DNA of 64,000 bases from Gammaproteobacteria bacterium (GCA_003331625.1 QOPF01000001.1:1-64000); one strand, 5' to 3'. Positions 53,232 to 63,733 are shown, counted from the stretch's first letter. Notes: generated from the letters alone by a model not told the origin. Numbers and translations: made by a program.

Positions 53232-53801
53232 ATGAGCCCTTTCTTGATAGTTGGCCTAGGTAATCCAGGTTCGAGATATGCAAATACAAGACATAATGTT
53301 GGAACCGATTTTGTTTTAGAGGCGGAAAAAAAATATTCCTTCAAGCTTGAGGAAAAAAAGAATCTCAAAGCTTTCATATCTAAAGTTATTCTCAAGGAAA
53401 GAGAGGTTATATTTTCTATCCCTACCGTCTTTATGAATCATAGTGGGATTTCGCTAAAGCTTTTAAAAGAAAAATACAATATAGAGATAAAAGATATCTT
53501 AATAATTCATGATGACCTTGATTTAAAAGTTGGAAAATTGAAATTAAAAATTGGCGGTGGTCATGGAGGTCACAATGGTCTTAAAAGTATTTTTGAAAAT
53601 CTGAATTCTAGAGATTTTAAAAGAATCCGTATTGGTATCGATCATCCTGGTGATAAAAGTAAAGTGAACGAGTACGTAATCAAAAAAGGTAATAAAGAAG
53701 AAAGAATCTCAAGGATAAACTGTATTGATAATGGTCTCGAAATTTTAGAGCATATTGTTAATGAAGAATGGGATACAGCTTTAAATAATTTAAAATCATA
53801 A
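53232..53801 (+). CDS. pth: Peptidyl-tRNA hydrolase
   Basis: VGLGNPGSRYANTRHNVG; IHDDLDLKVGKLKLKIGGGHGGHNGLKS. Confidence 0.97.
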   Translation: MSPFLIVGLGNPGSRYANTRHNVGTDFVLEAEKKYSFKLEEKKNLKAFISKVILKEREVIFSIPTVFMNHSGISLKLLKEKYNIEIKDILIIHDDLDLKVGKLKLKIGGGHGGHNGLKSIFENLNSRDFKRIRIGIDHPGDKSKVNEYVIKKGNKEERISRINCIDNGLEILEHIVNEEWDTALNNLKS

Positions 53802-54889
53802 TGTCATTAAAATGCGGAATTGTGGGGTTACCTAATGTAGGTAAATCAACTTTATTTAATGCATTAACTGCCTCAAATATAGATGCCGAAAACTTTCCTT
53901 TTTGCACCATTGAGCCCAATCATGGAATAGTTGAGTTACCTGATGAAAGACTAAAAGAAGTTTCAAATATATCTAAATCTGAAAAAATGATTGCAGCAAC
54001 AGTTGAATTTGTCGACATTGCTGGTTTAGTAGAGGGCGCTTCAAAAGGAGAAGGTCTTGGGAATAAATTTCTCGGGCACATTAGGGAAACTCAAGCAATA
54101 ATCCACGTTGTGAGATGTTTTGAAAATGATGAAATAACTCACGTAAATAATAAAATAGATCCAATTTCAGATATAGAAATTATTGAAACAGAATTAATCT
54201 TATCTGATATTGAAACATTAGAAAAAACTAAAGAAAAAATAAATAGAAAGGCAAAGAGTGGCAATAAAGACTTACTTAAAGATCTTTCAAAGATAGATGA
54301 TTTATTAAATTTACTTGCTAAAGGCGAATCATTAAAAAAGTTTTTAGAAAATGAAGCTGATAATGATTTCTTAACTAGCCTTGGGCTTTTATCTGCCAAG
54401 CCAATAATATATGTAGCTAATTTAAATGAAGACATGGAAGCAAATGATGGTCTGAATAGGCTAAAAGAAAAAGCCTTAGAGACTAACTCGGAAGTTATTG
54501 AGATGTGTAATCAAATAGAATTTGAAATAAGCGAACTAGAAAATGAAAGTCGTCAAGAATTTATAGAATCTGTAGGTTTGGACGAACCTGGTTTAAGCAA
54601 ACTAATTAGATCAGCATTCAAAATTTTAGGGTTACAAACTTTTTTTACCTCAGGGCCTAAAGAGTCAAGAGCCTGGGTAATAAAAAAGGGAATAAAAGCT
54701 CCGGATGCTGCTGGAGTAATTCATACGGATTTTAAAAAAGGATTTATAAGAGCTGAGACTGTTGCCTATAAAGACTTCGTACAATTTAATGGTGAACAAG
54801 GCGCAAAGGGTCAGGGAAAATGGCGTTCTGAAGGATCAGATTATGAAGTTGAAGACGGAGATATAATTTTATTTAGATTTAATGTCTAG
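53801..54889 (+). CDS. ychF: Redox-regulated ATPase YchF
   Basis: CGIVGLPNVGKSTLFNALT; NFPFCTIEPN; GEGLGNKFLGHIRE. Confidence 0.97.
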   Translation: MSLKCGIVGLPNVGKSTLFNALTASNIDAENFPFCTIEPNHGIVELPDERLKEVSNISKSEKMIAATVEFVDIAGLVEGASKGEGLGNKFLGHIRETQAIIHVVRCFENDEITHVNNKIDPISDIEIIETELILSDIETLEKTKEKINRKAKSGNKDLLKDLSKIDDLLNLLAKGESLKKFLENEADNDFLTSLGLLSAKPIIYVANLNEDMEANDGLNRLKEKALETNSEVIEMCNQIEFEISELENESRQEFIESVGLDEPGLSKLIRSAFKILGLQTFFTSGPKESRAWVIKKGIKAPDAAGVIHTDFKKGFIRAETVAYKDFVQFNGEQGAKGQGKWRSEGSDYEVEDGDIILFRFNV

Positions 54890-54931
54890 GTCCTTGACAA
54901 TTATGATTACTACAAAGAGAATCCAATCTTT

Positions 54932-55008
54932 GGCTATGTAGCTCAGCCGGTTAGAGCGCAGCATTCATAATGCTGAGGTCGGTAGTTCAAGTCTACCCAT
55001 AGCCACCA
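54932..55008 (+). tRNA. tRNA-Met (CAT, elongator-type)
   Basis: GGCTATGTAGCTCAGCCGGTTAGAGCGCAGCATTCATAATGCTGAGGTCGGTAGTTCAAGTCTACCCATAGCCACCA cloverleaf. Confidence 0.95.
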
Positions 55009-55083
55009 TTAAAATACTTTCGTTAATTAAGAAAAATCTTAGAGAAAATTCAGAACGTAACTAAAAAAATTTAAGTTTAGAGA

Positions 55084-55509
55084 TTAAGGATCAACTTGAT
55101 CTGGAGCGCAGTTGTCGATCAGTAAAACCTGCATTTCTTCCAATACAGTTAAAGTCTCCTTGTACTCAACTACCTTGGGATCAACAGCTGTTGATTTGAA
55201 TCCAAAGAAGTTTGAACCAGCTCTAGGATTATTAGTTTCAAAGCCAAATTGAGCATAGCCAGTATCTCTATCAGCTTGTTCTGTCAATTTGCCTGCTAGA
55301 TCAGATATGATTGCTGAAACTCTAATCACCTGTTCGGTTAATTCAATACAGTTGAGTTCCGAAGGGTCGAAATCAAAATGAGAATAATCTGCAGAAGGAC
55401 TTTTGTACCACCAAACTGGATTAGCACAACCAATAAGAAGTAATGACATTAGGCCATAAAGCAGGTACTTTTTATTAGTTTTTACCATGTTGTTCATAAA
55501 TAACCTCAA
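55084..55509 (-). CDS. Hypothetical lipoprotein
   Basis: Signal with lipobox LLLIGC; no family recognised; likely starts at an internal Met (MNNMVKTNKK or MVKTNKK). Confidence 0.65.
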   Translation of the reverse strand: MRLFMNNMVKTNKKYLLYGLMSLLLIGCANPVWWYKSPSADYSHFDFDPSELNCIELTEQVIRVSAIISDLAGKLTEQADRDTGYAQFGFETNNPRAGSNFFGFKSTAVDPKVVEYKETLTVLEEMQVLLIDNCAPDQVDP

Positions 55510-55553
55510 AAAGTAAATTCAACAAAAAATTCTATTTAATTAAAGCAGAATTT

Positions 55554-57641
55554 TTATTCAGAAGATACAGCTTTCATAGATAGTTTAACCTTGCCTCTGT
55601 CATCAATACCTATAACCTTTATCTCGACCTCTTCACCTTCTACTAAATAGTCAGCAATATTTTTTACTCTTTCTTGTGCAATCTCTGAAATATGAACTAA
55701 ACCCTCTCTACCATTATCGAAAGAAACAAATGCTCCGAAATCAACTATTTTTTCAACAGTTCCTAAGGTTACAAGGCCTACTTCTGGATCAGATGTAATA
55801 AACTCTATTTTTTGAATAGCATCTTCTCTTTCTTGTTTACTTCTTCCGTAAACTTTTACAGAGCCGTTATCTGAAATATCTATGTTTGTATTTGTTTCTT
55901 CAGTTAATTTTTTAATGTTAGCCCCTCCTTTACCAATAACCTCTCCTATTTTGCTTTTAGGAATCTTTATTTCTATTGCCTGAGGTGCAATTGGAGATAA
56001 TTCTGGTCTGCTTTCAGATAAAATTTTATTCATTTCACCTAATATGTGATTTCTAGCTGAGTGAGCTTTTTCCAAAGCATCTTCTAAAATTTGTTCGTTA
56101 ATCCCAGCAATTTTTATATCCATTTGAAGAGCAGTAACTCCATCTTCAGTTCCTGCTACTTTAAAATCCATATCTCCAAGATGATCTTCATCGCCAAGAA
56201 TATCAGTTATAACGCAATGTTTATCTTCGGTTTTGACCAAGCCCATAGCAACTCCGGCAACAGGTTTTTTTAACGGTATACCAGCATCCATCATGGCTAA
56301 GCTAGAAGCACAAACAGTAGCCATAGAACTTGAGCCATTAGATTCTGTAATTTCTGAAACTACACGAATTGCATATTCAAATTCTTTTGGGTTTGGAAGA
56401 ACAGCTTCAAGTGCTCTTCTTGCAAGCTTTCCATGGCCTATTTCTCTTCTTTTGGGGCTACCAACCATGCCGGCCTCTCCTACTGAAAATGGAGGAAAAT
56501 TATAATGGAGCATAAAAGGATCTTTTAAATCACCATGCAAGGAATCAATTAATTGAGATAGCTTGAGAGAATCCATTGTTGCGACTGAGATCGATTGAGT
56601 TTCTCCTCTGGTGAATAATGCAGATCCATGAGCCTGAGGTAAAAGCCCAACTTCTATTGAAATTGGTCTCACAGTATCAAGATCTCTTCCATCAATCCTT
56701 GATTTACCTTCAAGCAGCCTAGTTCTGACAATTTCAGATTCTAAAGATTTAAAATAACCTAACGCTTCATCAATATTGTCTTCTTCGCTTTCTTCAAGAG
56801 TTGTCTTAACTTTTTCCTTTAATTCGGAAATCATTTCTTGTCTTTGAGATTTCTCAGGGGTTTGGTAAGCCTCTTCAAGATCTGAAGAAATGAGCTTATT
56901 AATAGTCTCTTTTAAGGTCTCATCATCTTCTTTAACTGTGTGCTCAATGGAAGAAATGTCTGCTTGAGAAACAAGTTCATCAATAAGATCCAAACTAGCT
57001 TTCATTTCTTTTTGTGCAAAAAGAATAGCTCCTAACATTTGATCCTCAGAAAGTTCATTAGCTTCAGACTCAACCATAAAAATTGCATCTTCCGAACCTG
57101 CAACAACCATATTAAGGGACGAGGATTTTAATTCTTCTAAAGTTGGATTGAGAATGTAGTTTCCATCAACAAATCCAACTCTTGCAGCTGATAATGGAGC
57201 CTGAAATGGCAATCCAGAGAGCTGAAGAGCTGCTGAAGCACCTATAATTGATATAACATCAGCATCATCATTTTTATCCATCGATAAAACCGTACAGATA
57301 ATTTGAACTTCTATTCCATAACCTTTTGGAAAAAGAGGTCTAATTGGACGATCTATTAACCTTGATGTAAGTACTTCCTTTTCAGAAGGTCTTCCTTCCC
57401 TCCTAAAAAAACTACCAGGTATTTTTCCTGATGCATAAAACTTTTCAATGTAATTTACAGTCAAAGGAAAGAATCCTTGACCAGATTTATCTTGTCCAGC
57501 AACTGTTGTTACTAATACCTTGGTATCGCCAGAACTTATGACTACAGAACCTGTAGCTTGTCTTGCTACTTTTCCTGTTTCTATTGTGACTTTTCTACCT
57601 GCAATTTCTTTTGAGCAAGTGATAACTTTCATATCTTTCAT
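55554..57641 (-). CDS. pnp: Polyribonucleotide nucleotidyltransferase
   Basis: Two RNase PH domains, KH (IGKVIGKGGANIKKL-like IGEVIGKGGANIKKL) and S1 domains. Confidence 0.98.
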   Translation of the reverse strand: MKDMKVITCSKEIAGRKVTIETGKVARQATGSVVISSGDTKVLVTTVAGQDKSGQGFFPLTVNYIEKFYASGKIPGSFFRREGRPSEKEVLTSRLIDRPIRPLFPKGYGIEVQIICTVLSMDKNDDADVISIIGASAALQLSGLPFQAPLSAARVGFVDGNYILNPTLEELKSSSLNMVVAGSEDAIFMVESEANELSEDQMLGAILFAQKEMKASLDLIDELVSQADISSIEHTVKEDDETLKETINKLISSDLEEAYQTPEKSQRQEMISELKEKVKTTLEESEEDNIDEALGYFKSLESEIVRTRLLEGKSRIDGRDLDTVRPISIEVGLLPQAHGSALFTRGETQSISVATMDSLKLSQLIDSLHGDLKDPFMLHYNFPPFSVGEAGMVGSPKRREIGHGKLARRALEAVLPNPKEFEYAIRVVSEITESNGSSSMATVCASSLAMMDAGIPLKKPVAGVAMGLVKTEDKHCVITDILGDEDHLGDMDFKVAGTEDGVTALQMDIKIAGINEQILEDALEKAHSARNHILGEMNKILSESRPELSPIAPQAIEIKIPKSKIGEVIGKGGANIKKLTEETNTNIDISDNGSVKVYGRSKQEREDAIQKIEFITSDPEVGLVTLGTVEKIVDFGAFVSFDNGREGLVHISEIAQERVKNIADYLVEGEEVEIKVIGIDDRGKVKLSMKAVSSE

Positions 57642-57672
57642 TTTAATTTCCTAAATTTGTGTAACTTGATTG

Positions 57673-57942
57673 TTACTTTCTAAGTTTGAGCTCGGAGAGT
57701 ATAGAACTATATCTTTGAGGATCTTTCTTTTTTAAATAATCTAAAAGCTTTCTTCTAGTATTAACCATACGAATCAAGCCTTGTCTCGAATGATGATCTT
57801 TTGTGTGATCTTTAAAATGAACTTGTAATGATTCTATGTTGGCCGTTAACAAAGCTATTTGAACCTCAGGAGAACCAGTATCCCCTTTTGATTGGGCAAA
57901 CTTAGTAATAATTTCCTCTTTTTTTTCTGTTTCTAAACTCAA
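57673..57942 (-). CDS. rpsO: 30S ribosomal protein S15
   Basis: [38 protein letters not shown]. Confidence 0.98.
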   Translation of the reverse strand: MSLETEKKEEIITKFAQSKGDTGSPEVQIALLTANIESLQVHFKDHTKDHHSRQGLIRMVNTRRKLLDYLKKKDPQRYSSILSELKLRK

Positions 57943-57962
57943 GAACTTCCTCCTTAGTTATA

Positions 57963-58835
57963 TTAATTTTTTATAGATAACAATCTTTTTGGCGAAACTA
58001 AACCGCCATTATTTTTTAAAATTCCTATAAAATCTTTATTTTCGTCAAACAATCTCAGATATATGCTTTTCAATTTGGCCTCTTCTAAAAACACTTTTTG
58101 GCCATTAATAATTCTATCTATAATTTCAGGTGCGCATTGTATCTCATCTAAGCTTCTAAGTGCATCCCCCATAGAAATTAATTTATTTGATAAATTATCA
58201 GAATTTATAGTTTCAATTTCATGAGATTCTTTAATATTGTGATCCGCAGAGCTTATTCTTTCTAAATCTGATAAAACTGCCACTGTATTGAGTTCTCTAG
58301 CAATGTCGTTTACCAAAGATCTTATGTATGTTCCTTTTCCACAGTCAACAGAAAATGTAAATTTATTTTTATTTTTTGAAATAAGATCGATACTAAATAT
58401 TTCTATATTTCTTGATTTAGAAGGAATATTCATACCTTTTCTTGCATATTGATACATAGGCTTTCCTTTGTATTTTAAAGATGAAAATAAAGGTGCTTCT
58501 TGATAAATGTTTCCAACAAACTTTTTTAAAATAGAATTGAAGTCTTTTTTAGTGGGAACAAAATTATCTTCTTGTAATACTTTGCCATCCAAATCGCCTG
58601 TATTAGTTTTTAATCCAAAAGTCATTTCTGCAATATAGGTTTTTTTTTCGTTGGCTAAATATTGAGTAAACCTTGTCATTTGGCCTATACAAGCAAGAAT
58701 AATACCTCTAGCCAACGGATCTAAAGTACCTGAATGACCGATTTTTGAATTTTGAATTAATGGTTTTAATTTTCTTATGAATTCTCCAGAAGAAATTCCT
58801 TTAGGTTTATTTAAAACTAACAAACCAGAGATCAA
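57963..58835 (-). CDS. truB: tRNA pseudouridine-55 synthase
   Basis: VLNKPKGISS; KIGHSGTLDPLARGIIL; CGKGTYIRSLVND. Confidence 0.96.
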   Translation of the reverse strand: MISGLLVLNKPKGISSGEFIRKLKPLIQNSKIGHSGTLDPLARGIILACIGQMTRFTQYLANEKKTYIAEMTFGLKTNTGDLDGKVLQEDNFVPTKKDFNSILKKFVGNIYQEAPLFSSLKYKGKPMYQYARKGMNIPSKSRNIEIFSIDLISKNKNKFTFSVDCGKGTYIRSLVNDIARELNTVAVLSDLERISSADHNIKESHEIETINSDNLSNKLISMGDALRSLDEIQCAPEIIDRIINGQKVFLEEAKLKSIYLRLFDENKDFIGILKNNGGLVSPKRLLSIKN

Positions 58836-59158
58836 TTTAAATCTCCATCGGTATCAATTAAAAAATGTAGATCAGGTATTTTTTTTAATTTAAGACTCTT
58901 TCCTAGTTTCTTTTTAAAAAAAGATTTAGATTTTTCCAAAGCTAAAATAGTATCGCCTTCTTCACTATTTGAAATTTTATTTAAATAATTTGAAAAATAA
59001 ATTTTTGCATATGATAAATCGTCGCTCAAATGGACGCGAGTAACTGTAAGATTTTTCAATCGTGGATCGCTAACCTCATGACTAAAAATATTAGCTATTT
59101 CTTTTCTTATGCTGTCTGAGACTCTTTGAGCTCTTTTGTATGGTTTTGTATTAAACAA
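58832..59158 (-). CDS. rbfA: Ribosome-binding factor A
   Basis: RAQRVSDSIRKEIANIF; DPRLKNLTVTRVHLSDDLSYAKIYF. Confidence 0.95.
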   Translation of the reverse strand: MFNTKPYKRAQRVSDSIRKEIANIFSHEVSDPRLKNLTVTRVHLSDDLSYAKIYFSNYLNKISNSEEGDTILALEKSKSFFKKKLGKSLKLKKIPDLHFLIDTDGDLN

Positions 59159-61465
59159 TTATATTTTTCTTGCGGTTTCTGTTCTTTCAAAAACTTCTAT
59201 TTTGTCTCCAACTTTGACGTCGTTGTAATTTTCAATACCTATGCCACATTCTGTCCCGCTTTTAACTTCACTAGCTTCATCTTTAAATCTTCTTAAAGAA
59301 TCAAGTTTGCCTTCGTGAATAACAATGTTGTCTCTCAAAACTCTTATAGGTAAATTTTTAACAACTGACCCCTCGGTGACAATAGTTCCTGCTATAAAAC
59401 CGAACTTTGGAGATTTAAAAGTATCTTTTACTTCTGCAATTCCTACTGTAACTTCCTTAATTTCAGGATCTAATGAACCTTCTATTACTTCCTTGACTGC
59501 ATCAAGAAGATCATAAATTATTCCAAAATATTGAATTGAAATATCTTCTTTTTCAGCAAGACTTTCAGCGGCGCTATCTGATCTTACATTAAAACCTAAA
59601 ATTACAGCCTCTGAAGCCACTGCAAGATTCACATCATTTACTGAAATCGGTCCAACTCCTTCAAGAACTACTTTAATTTTTGCATCTTCAACTTTCAGAT
59701 TATTAATTGCTCCAGATATTGCTTCAGCAGATCCATTGGTATCAGTCTTTATAATAAGATTAACTGCTGGTTTAGCAGATTCCCCTGCACCGGCAAAAAT
59801 TCCATCAAGGCTTGCTACAGACTTTTTCGCTAATCTGTTATCTCTTCTTTTATTTGCTCTTTCCTCAGACAAACTTTTTGCGGCTTTTTCATCTTTAACA
59901 ACGATAAATTCTTGTCCAGCATTTGGAGGAAATTCAAGACCAGAAATTGCTACCGGAGTAGATGGTTCAGAAACTTTAATTTGTGTTCCCAAATAATTCT
60001 TTAAACTTCTAATTTTTCTAAATTGATCTCCAATTAAAACAAAATCTCCACTGTTTAAAGTTCCTCTTTGAACTAAAAGAGTAGCTACTGCTCCTTCACC
60101 TTTTTTTACACCTGATTCTAAAACTACACCTGATGCAGGACCGTCATGATTTGTTTTGAGTTCCAGCATGTCTGCCAAAAGAGTTATGCTTTCGATAAGT
60201 TCATCAATTCCGTCACCAGTTATAGCAGAAACAGGAACTACCTGAGTGTCGCCGCCCCAATCCTCAGGAACGAGGCCCATTTTAGACAGATCCCCTTTTA
60301 CCTTTTCTAAATCGGAATCAGGTTTATCTATTTTATTAACAGCTACTATGACTTGAACGTTAGCTGCTTTTGCATGATTGAAAGCTTCTTCCGTTTGAGG
60401 TTGAACGCTATCATCAGCAGCAACTACAAGAACGACAATATCTGTAGAGTTTGCCCCTCTTGCTCGCATTTCAGAAAAAGCCGCGTGACCAGGTGTGTCT
60501 ATAAAAGTAATAGTCTTACCTTCATGATCAACTTGATAAGCTCCTATTCCTTGAGTTATTCCTCCTTCTTCTTGGTCGGCAACAGAGGATTTTCTTATAA
60601 AGTCTAAAATAGAAGTTTTTCCATGATCAACATGTCCCAAAACAGACACAACAGGGTTCCTTGGTTCTTCGTTACCTTCATAAGTAATATTTTCGAGAAT
60701 CTTTTCTTCTTCTGATTCCAAGTCATAAGGAATACCAATATGGCCTAATTCTTCAACTACCAAGATCGCTGTTTCTTGATCAATAGACTGATTTAAAGTA
60801 ACCATCACTCCATTATTCATTAAAGATTTAATTAGATCGGAAGATTTTACTGATAGTGCTTTTGCAAGCTCTGAGACAACTATGGTTTGAGGAATTTTTA
60901 CTTCTTTTTGAACGAACTCTTGAGGCTTTTCAAATTTTTGTACATTTTCTAAGTTCTTTTCTAAAAATTTTTCTCCTTCCTTTTCTCTTTGATCATGCTT
61001 GGAACTATCTTTAAAAGTTTTTTTATCTTTTTTTAAATTTTGAGGAGCCTTTTTTTGAGGCTCTTGCTTCGATTTTCTTACTACTTTTGTCTTTGCTTCA
61101 GCTTTTTTCTTTTCTTCTTCAGCTGACTCATTTTGTGCGTTTAGCCTTTTTCTTTCAGCTTCATCAAAGTCAATTGAGCCTTTAAAATCTTGTTTTGCTT
61201 CATTCTTTTTATCTGAATTAGGGGAGTTTATTCTTGTAACAGATAAATTTGATTTGGATTCTGATTTAGGTGATTTTAAAGATATGGTCTTTTTGATACC
61301 TTTTTTATTATCTTTTATGAATTTTAAAAGTACTTTTTTATCATCTGAACTTACGACATCATTTTCAGATTTATGGCTTAAACCTGCCGCACTCATTTGA
61401 GCTAACAAGCTTTCAAGATCAATCTTGATTACCTTAGAAAGTTGTTTAACGTTTATATCTGCCAT
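59159..61465 (-). CDS. infB: Translation initiation factor IF-2
   Basis: VVSVLGHVDHGKTSILD; FIDTPGHAAFSEMRARGA. Confidence 0.98.
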   Translation of the reverse strand: MADINVKQLSKVIKIDLESLLAQMSAAGLSHKSENDVVSSDDKKVLLKFIKDNKKGIKKTISLKSPKSESKSNLSVTRINSPNSDKKNEAKQDFKGSIDFDEAERKRLNAQNESAEEEKKKAEAKTKVVRKSKQEPQKKAPQNLKKDKKTFKDSSKHDQREKEGEKFLEKNLENVQKFEKPQEFVQKEVKIPQTIVVSELAKALSVKSSDLIKSLMNNGVMVTLNQSIDQETAILVVEELGHIGIPYDLESEEEKILENITYEGNEEPRNPVVSVLGHVDHGKTSILDFIRKSSVADQEEGGITQGIGAYQVDHEGKTITFIDTPGHAAFSEMRARGANSTDIVVLVVAADDSVQPQTEEAFNHAKAANVQVIVAVNKIDKPDSDLEKVKGDLSKMGLVPEDWGGDTQVVPVSAITGDGIDELIESITLLADMLELKTNHDGPASGVVLESGVKKGEGAVATLLVQRGTLNSGDFVLIGDQFRKIRSLKNYLGTQIKVSEPSTPVAISGLEFPPNAGQEFIVVKDEKAAKSLSEERANKRRDNRLAKKSVASLDGIFAGAGESAKPAVNLIIKTDTNGSAEAISGAINNLKVEDAKIKVVLEGVGPISVNDVNLAVASEAVILGFNVRSDSAAESLAEKEDISIQYFGIIYDLLDAVKEVIEGSLDPEIKEVTVGIAEVKDTFKSPKFGFIAGTIVTEGSVVKNLPIRVLRDNIVIHEGKLDSLRRFKDEASEVKSGTECGIGIENYNDVKVGDKIEVFERTETARKI

Positions 61466-61468
61466 AAT

Positions 61469-62956
61469 TTAATCTTCAAACCACTCTTCTCTAGCAGTCA
61501 TAATTAACTTAGCAGCTTTATCATCATCTATTGATAATACTTCTGTTAATTCATCTGTGGCCAAATCTGCCAAATTTTCAATTGTAGTAATTTCATTTTC
61601 TGAGAGGAGTTTTATTTCTTCTTCAGTAAACCCATCGTTGGCTTCAATAATTCTAGCTTCTTTAGATGAGATTGAATCAGAATCATCTTCATCAAGCTCA
61701 AGCAGAGCTATTTCCATTAAAGATTCTTCTGCTCTTTCAATAATTGTAGAAATAATATCTTCGTCAAAGCCTTCTATCTCGGAAAAGTCTTCAACTTTAG
61801 ATTCTGATATTTTTTGTACTGTTTCAAATCCACTTTCAATAAGCTTTGCTGCAAGATTTCTATCTACTCCAAGATATTCTATGAGTTTTGAGGCTTCAGG
61901 ATTATCTTCATTTGATGATTCTCCTTTAATTTGAATCTGCCAACCTAAAAGCTCTGAAGTAAGCCTAATATTTTGTCCATTTTTCCCAATTGCTAAAGCT
62001 AAATTTTCATCTTTTACCACCACTTCCATAGACTGATTTTCATCATCCATCACAATGGATAATATTTCAGCGGGCGACAAAGTGTTGACTAATAACTTAG
62101 CTTGGTCATCTTCCCAAACAACAATATCAATTCTTTCATTTCCTAATTCATTAGAAACAGCCTGTACTCGAGAACCTCTCATTCCAACACAGGCTCCCAC
62201 TGGATCAATTCTTGCATCATTTGTTTTTACTGCAATTTTAGTTCTTGCTCCCGCTTCCCTTGCTACAGCTCTAATTTCAATTACTTCTTCAGCAATTTCT
62301 GGAACTTCTAATTTAAATAATTCAGAGACCATCTCTTTTGAACTTCTGCTTAAAACTAACTGAGGACCTCTGTTTTCTCTGATGCTCTCCTCTAAAATTC
62401 CCTTAATTCTATCTCCGACTCTATAAATTTCTCCTTGGATTAAATCTTTCCTAGGCAGAGAAGCTTCTGCACCATCTCCTAGATCTACAATGATAAATTC
62501 TCTTGTAACTTTTTTTACTGATCCCGATACCAATTGACCTAGCGAAGGTCTAAATCTTTTAATAATTTCTAAACGTTCTGCATCTCTAACCTTTTGTACA
62601 ATGACTTGTTTAGCCGCTTGGGCTGCAATTCTTCCAAAATCTGCATTTTCTACTTGCTCTTTAAATATATCGCCAACTTTTAACTCATTTTCTTCTGCAA
62701 AATCGCTATCCACTAAAATATGAACTTCACTATCTTCATAATTTTCGAAATCAACCACGTCCTTATATCTAAACGATTCGTAATCTCCAGTTGTTTGATT
62801 TATATCTACAAGAATATTTACTTCTTCTTTGTATCTTTTTTTTACTGCACTAGCCAAAGCAAATTCAATTGCTTCAAAAATTGTTTCCTTCGGCAAATCC
62901 TTTTCGTTTGAAACAGAATCAGCTACTAATAAAATTTCTTCATTCATTGTTAACAC
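61469..62956 (-). CDS. nusA: Transcription termination/antitermination factor NusA
   Basis: S1/KH domains; PVGACVGMRGSRVQAVSNELGNERIDIV; tandem C-terminal acidic repeats. Confidence 0.97.
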   Translation of the reverse strand: MLTMNEEILLVADSVSNEKDLPKETIFEAIEFALASAVKKRYKEEVNILVDINQTTGDYESFRYKDVVDFENYEDSEVHILVDSDFAEENELKVGDIFKEQVENADFGRIAAQAAKQVIVQKVRDAERLEIIKRFRPSLGQLVSGSVKKVTREFIIVDLGDGAEASLPRKDLIQGEIYRVGDRIKGILEESIRENRGPQLVLSRSSKEMVSELFKLEVPEIAEEVIEIRAVAREAGARTKIAVKTNDARIDPVGACVGMRGSRVQAVSNELGNERIDIVVWEDDQAKLLVNTLSPAEILSIVMDDENQSMEVVVKDENLALAIGKNGQNIRLTSELLGWQIQIKGESSNEDNPEASKLIEYLGVDRNLAAKLIESGFETVQKISESKVEDFSEIEGFDEDIISTIIERAEESLMEIALLELDEDDSDSISSKEARIIEANDGFTEEEIKLLSENEITTIENLADLATDELTEVLSIDDDKAAKLIMTAREEWFED

Positions 62957-63395
62957 CTATTAAATTTGAGGATAAATAATCTCTATTCATAATTTCATAA
63001 TTTTTGCCTTCGGAAAGAATAAAAATCTCTTTTTCAGAGACATCTTTAAGCTCTCCTTTTAATTTGCATTTTTTTCCATCTAAAAAACAGGAAATTTTTA
63101 CTGTCTCGCCTAGAAAATCTTTTAATTGATTTATTTTGAAAAACTTACGATCGATACCTGGCGATGATATTTCCAAACTAAAATCGAAATTCAACTCAGC
63201 ATAATTATCTAAAACTTCTCGGGTCTGAATATTTACCTTTTGACAGTCTTCTAAAGAAATCAAGCAATCCTGCTTGTCAATATATATGACAATGTGCTTT
63301 GATGATGAGCTGCCAGAAATTTCTATTCCCCAAATAAAGCAACCAAGGCTTTCTACATCCTGTTTTAAAATATTTTCAATTTTTTCTTCGAGCAT
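62940..63395 (-). CDS. rimP: Ribosome maturation factor RimP
   Basis: FDFSLEISSPGIDRKF; upstream of nusA. Confidence 0.93.
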   Translation of the reverse strand: MLEEKIENILKQDVESLGCFIWGIEISGSSSSKHIVIYIDKQDCLISLEDCQKVNIQTREVLDNYAELNFDFSLEISSPGIDRKFFKINQLKDFLGETVKISCFLDGKKCKLKGELKDVSEKEIFILSEGKNYEIMNRDYLSSNLIGVNNE

Positions 63396-63413
63396 TTTCC
63401 TTTTTACATAATA

Positions 63414-63435
63414 AATAGGCCCTTAAGGGCCTATT
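63414..63435. other. 22-bp perfect palindrome in the rimP leader
   Basis: AATAGGCCCTTAAGGGCCTATT is its own reverse complement; 9-bp stem with TTAA loop if folded as RNA. Confidence 0.9.
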
Positions 63436-63480
63436 AAAATTTAAAAACTATTAACTAGTAAAAACAATAATTTGATGGCG

Positions 63481-63509
63481 AGTATAGGTATATAGAGACT
63501 TTTGGTCAA
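63481..63509 (-). promoter_or_regulatory. Sigma70-type promoter upstream of rimP-nusA-infB operon
   Basis: Minus strand TTGACC-17 nt-TATACT followed by CGCC. Confidence 0.75.
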
Positions 63510-63521
63510 GGATTACTATTT

Positions 63522-63598
<77 letters not shown>

Positions 63599-63610
63599 AA
63601 AAGCTTGGCG

Positions 63611-63639
63611 AGTATAGGATTTACTATGTATTTGGTCAA
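63611..63639 (-). promoter_or_regulatory. Sigma70-type promoter upstream of tRNA-fMet
   Basis: Minus strand TTGACC-17 nt-TATACT followed by CGCC, about 12 nt before the mature tRNA 5' end. Confidence 0.78.
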
Positions 63640-63644
63640 GTTTA

Positions 63645-63731
63645 TGGTGCCGAAGAGAGGATTTGAACCTCCACGGACCTAAGTCCACTACCCCCTCAAG
63701 ATAGCGTGTCTACCAATTCCACCACTTCGGC
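63645..63731 (-). tRNA. tRNA-Leu (GAG)
   Basis: GCCGAAGTGGTGGAATTGGTAGACACGCTATCTTGAGGGGGTAG...GGTTCAAATCCTCTCTTCGGCACCA, class II variable arm, loop TTGAGGG. Confidence 0.94.
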
Positions 63732-63733
63732 AA

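Noticed and set aside
61557-61934. Ser-rich 125-aa plus-strand ORF
   Set aside because: Antisense to the acidic C-terminal part of nusA; Ser richness mirrors Glu/Asp codons
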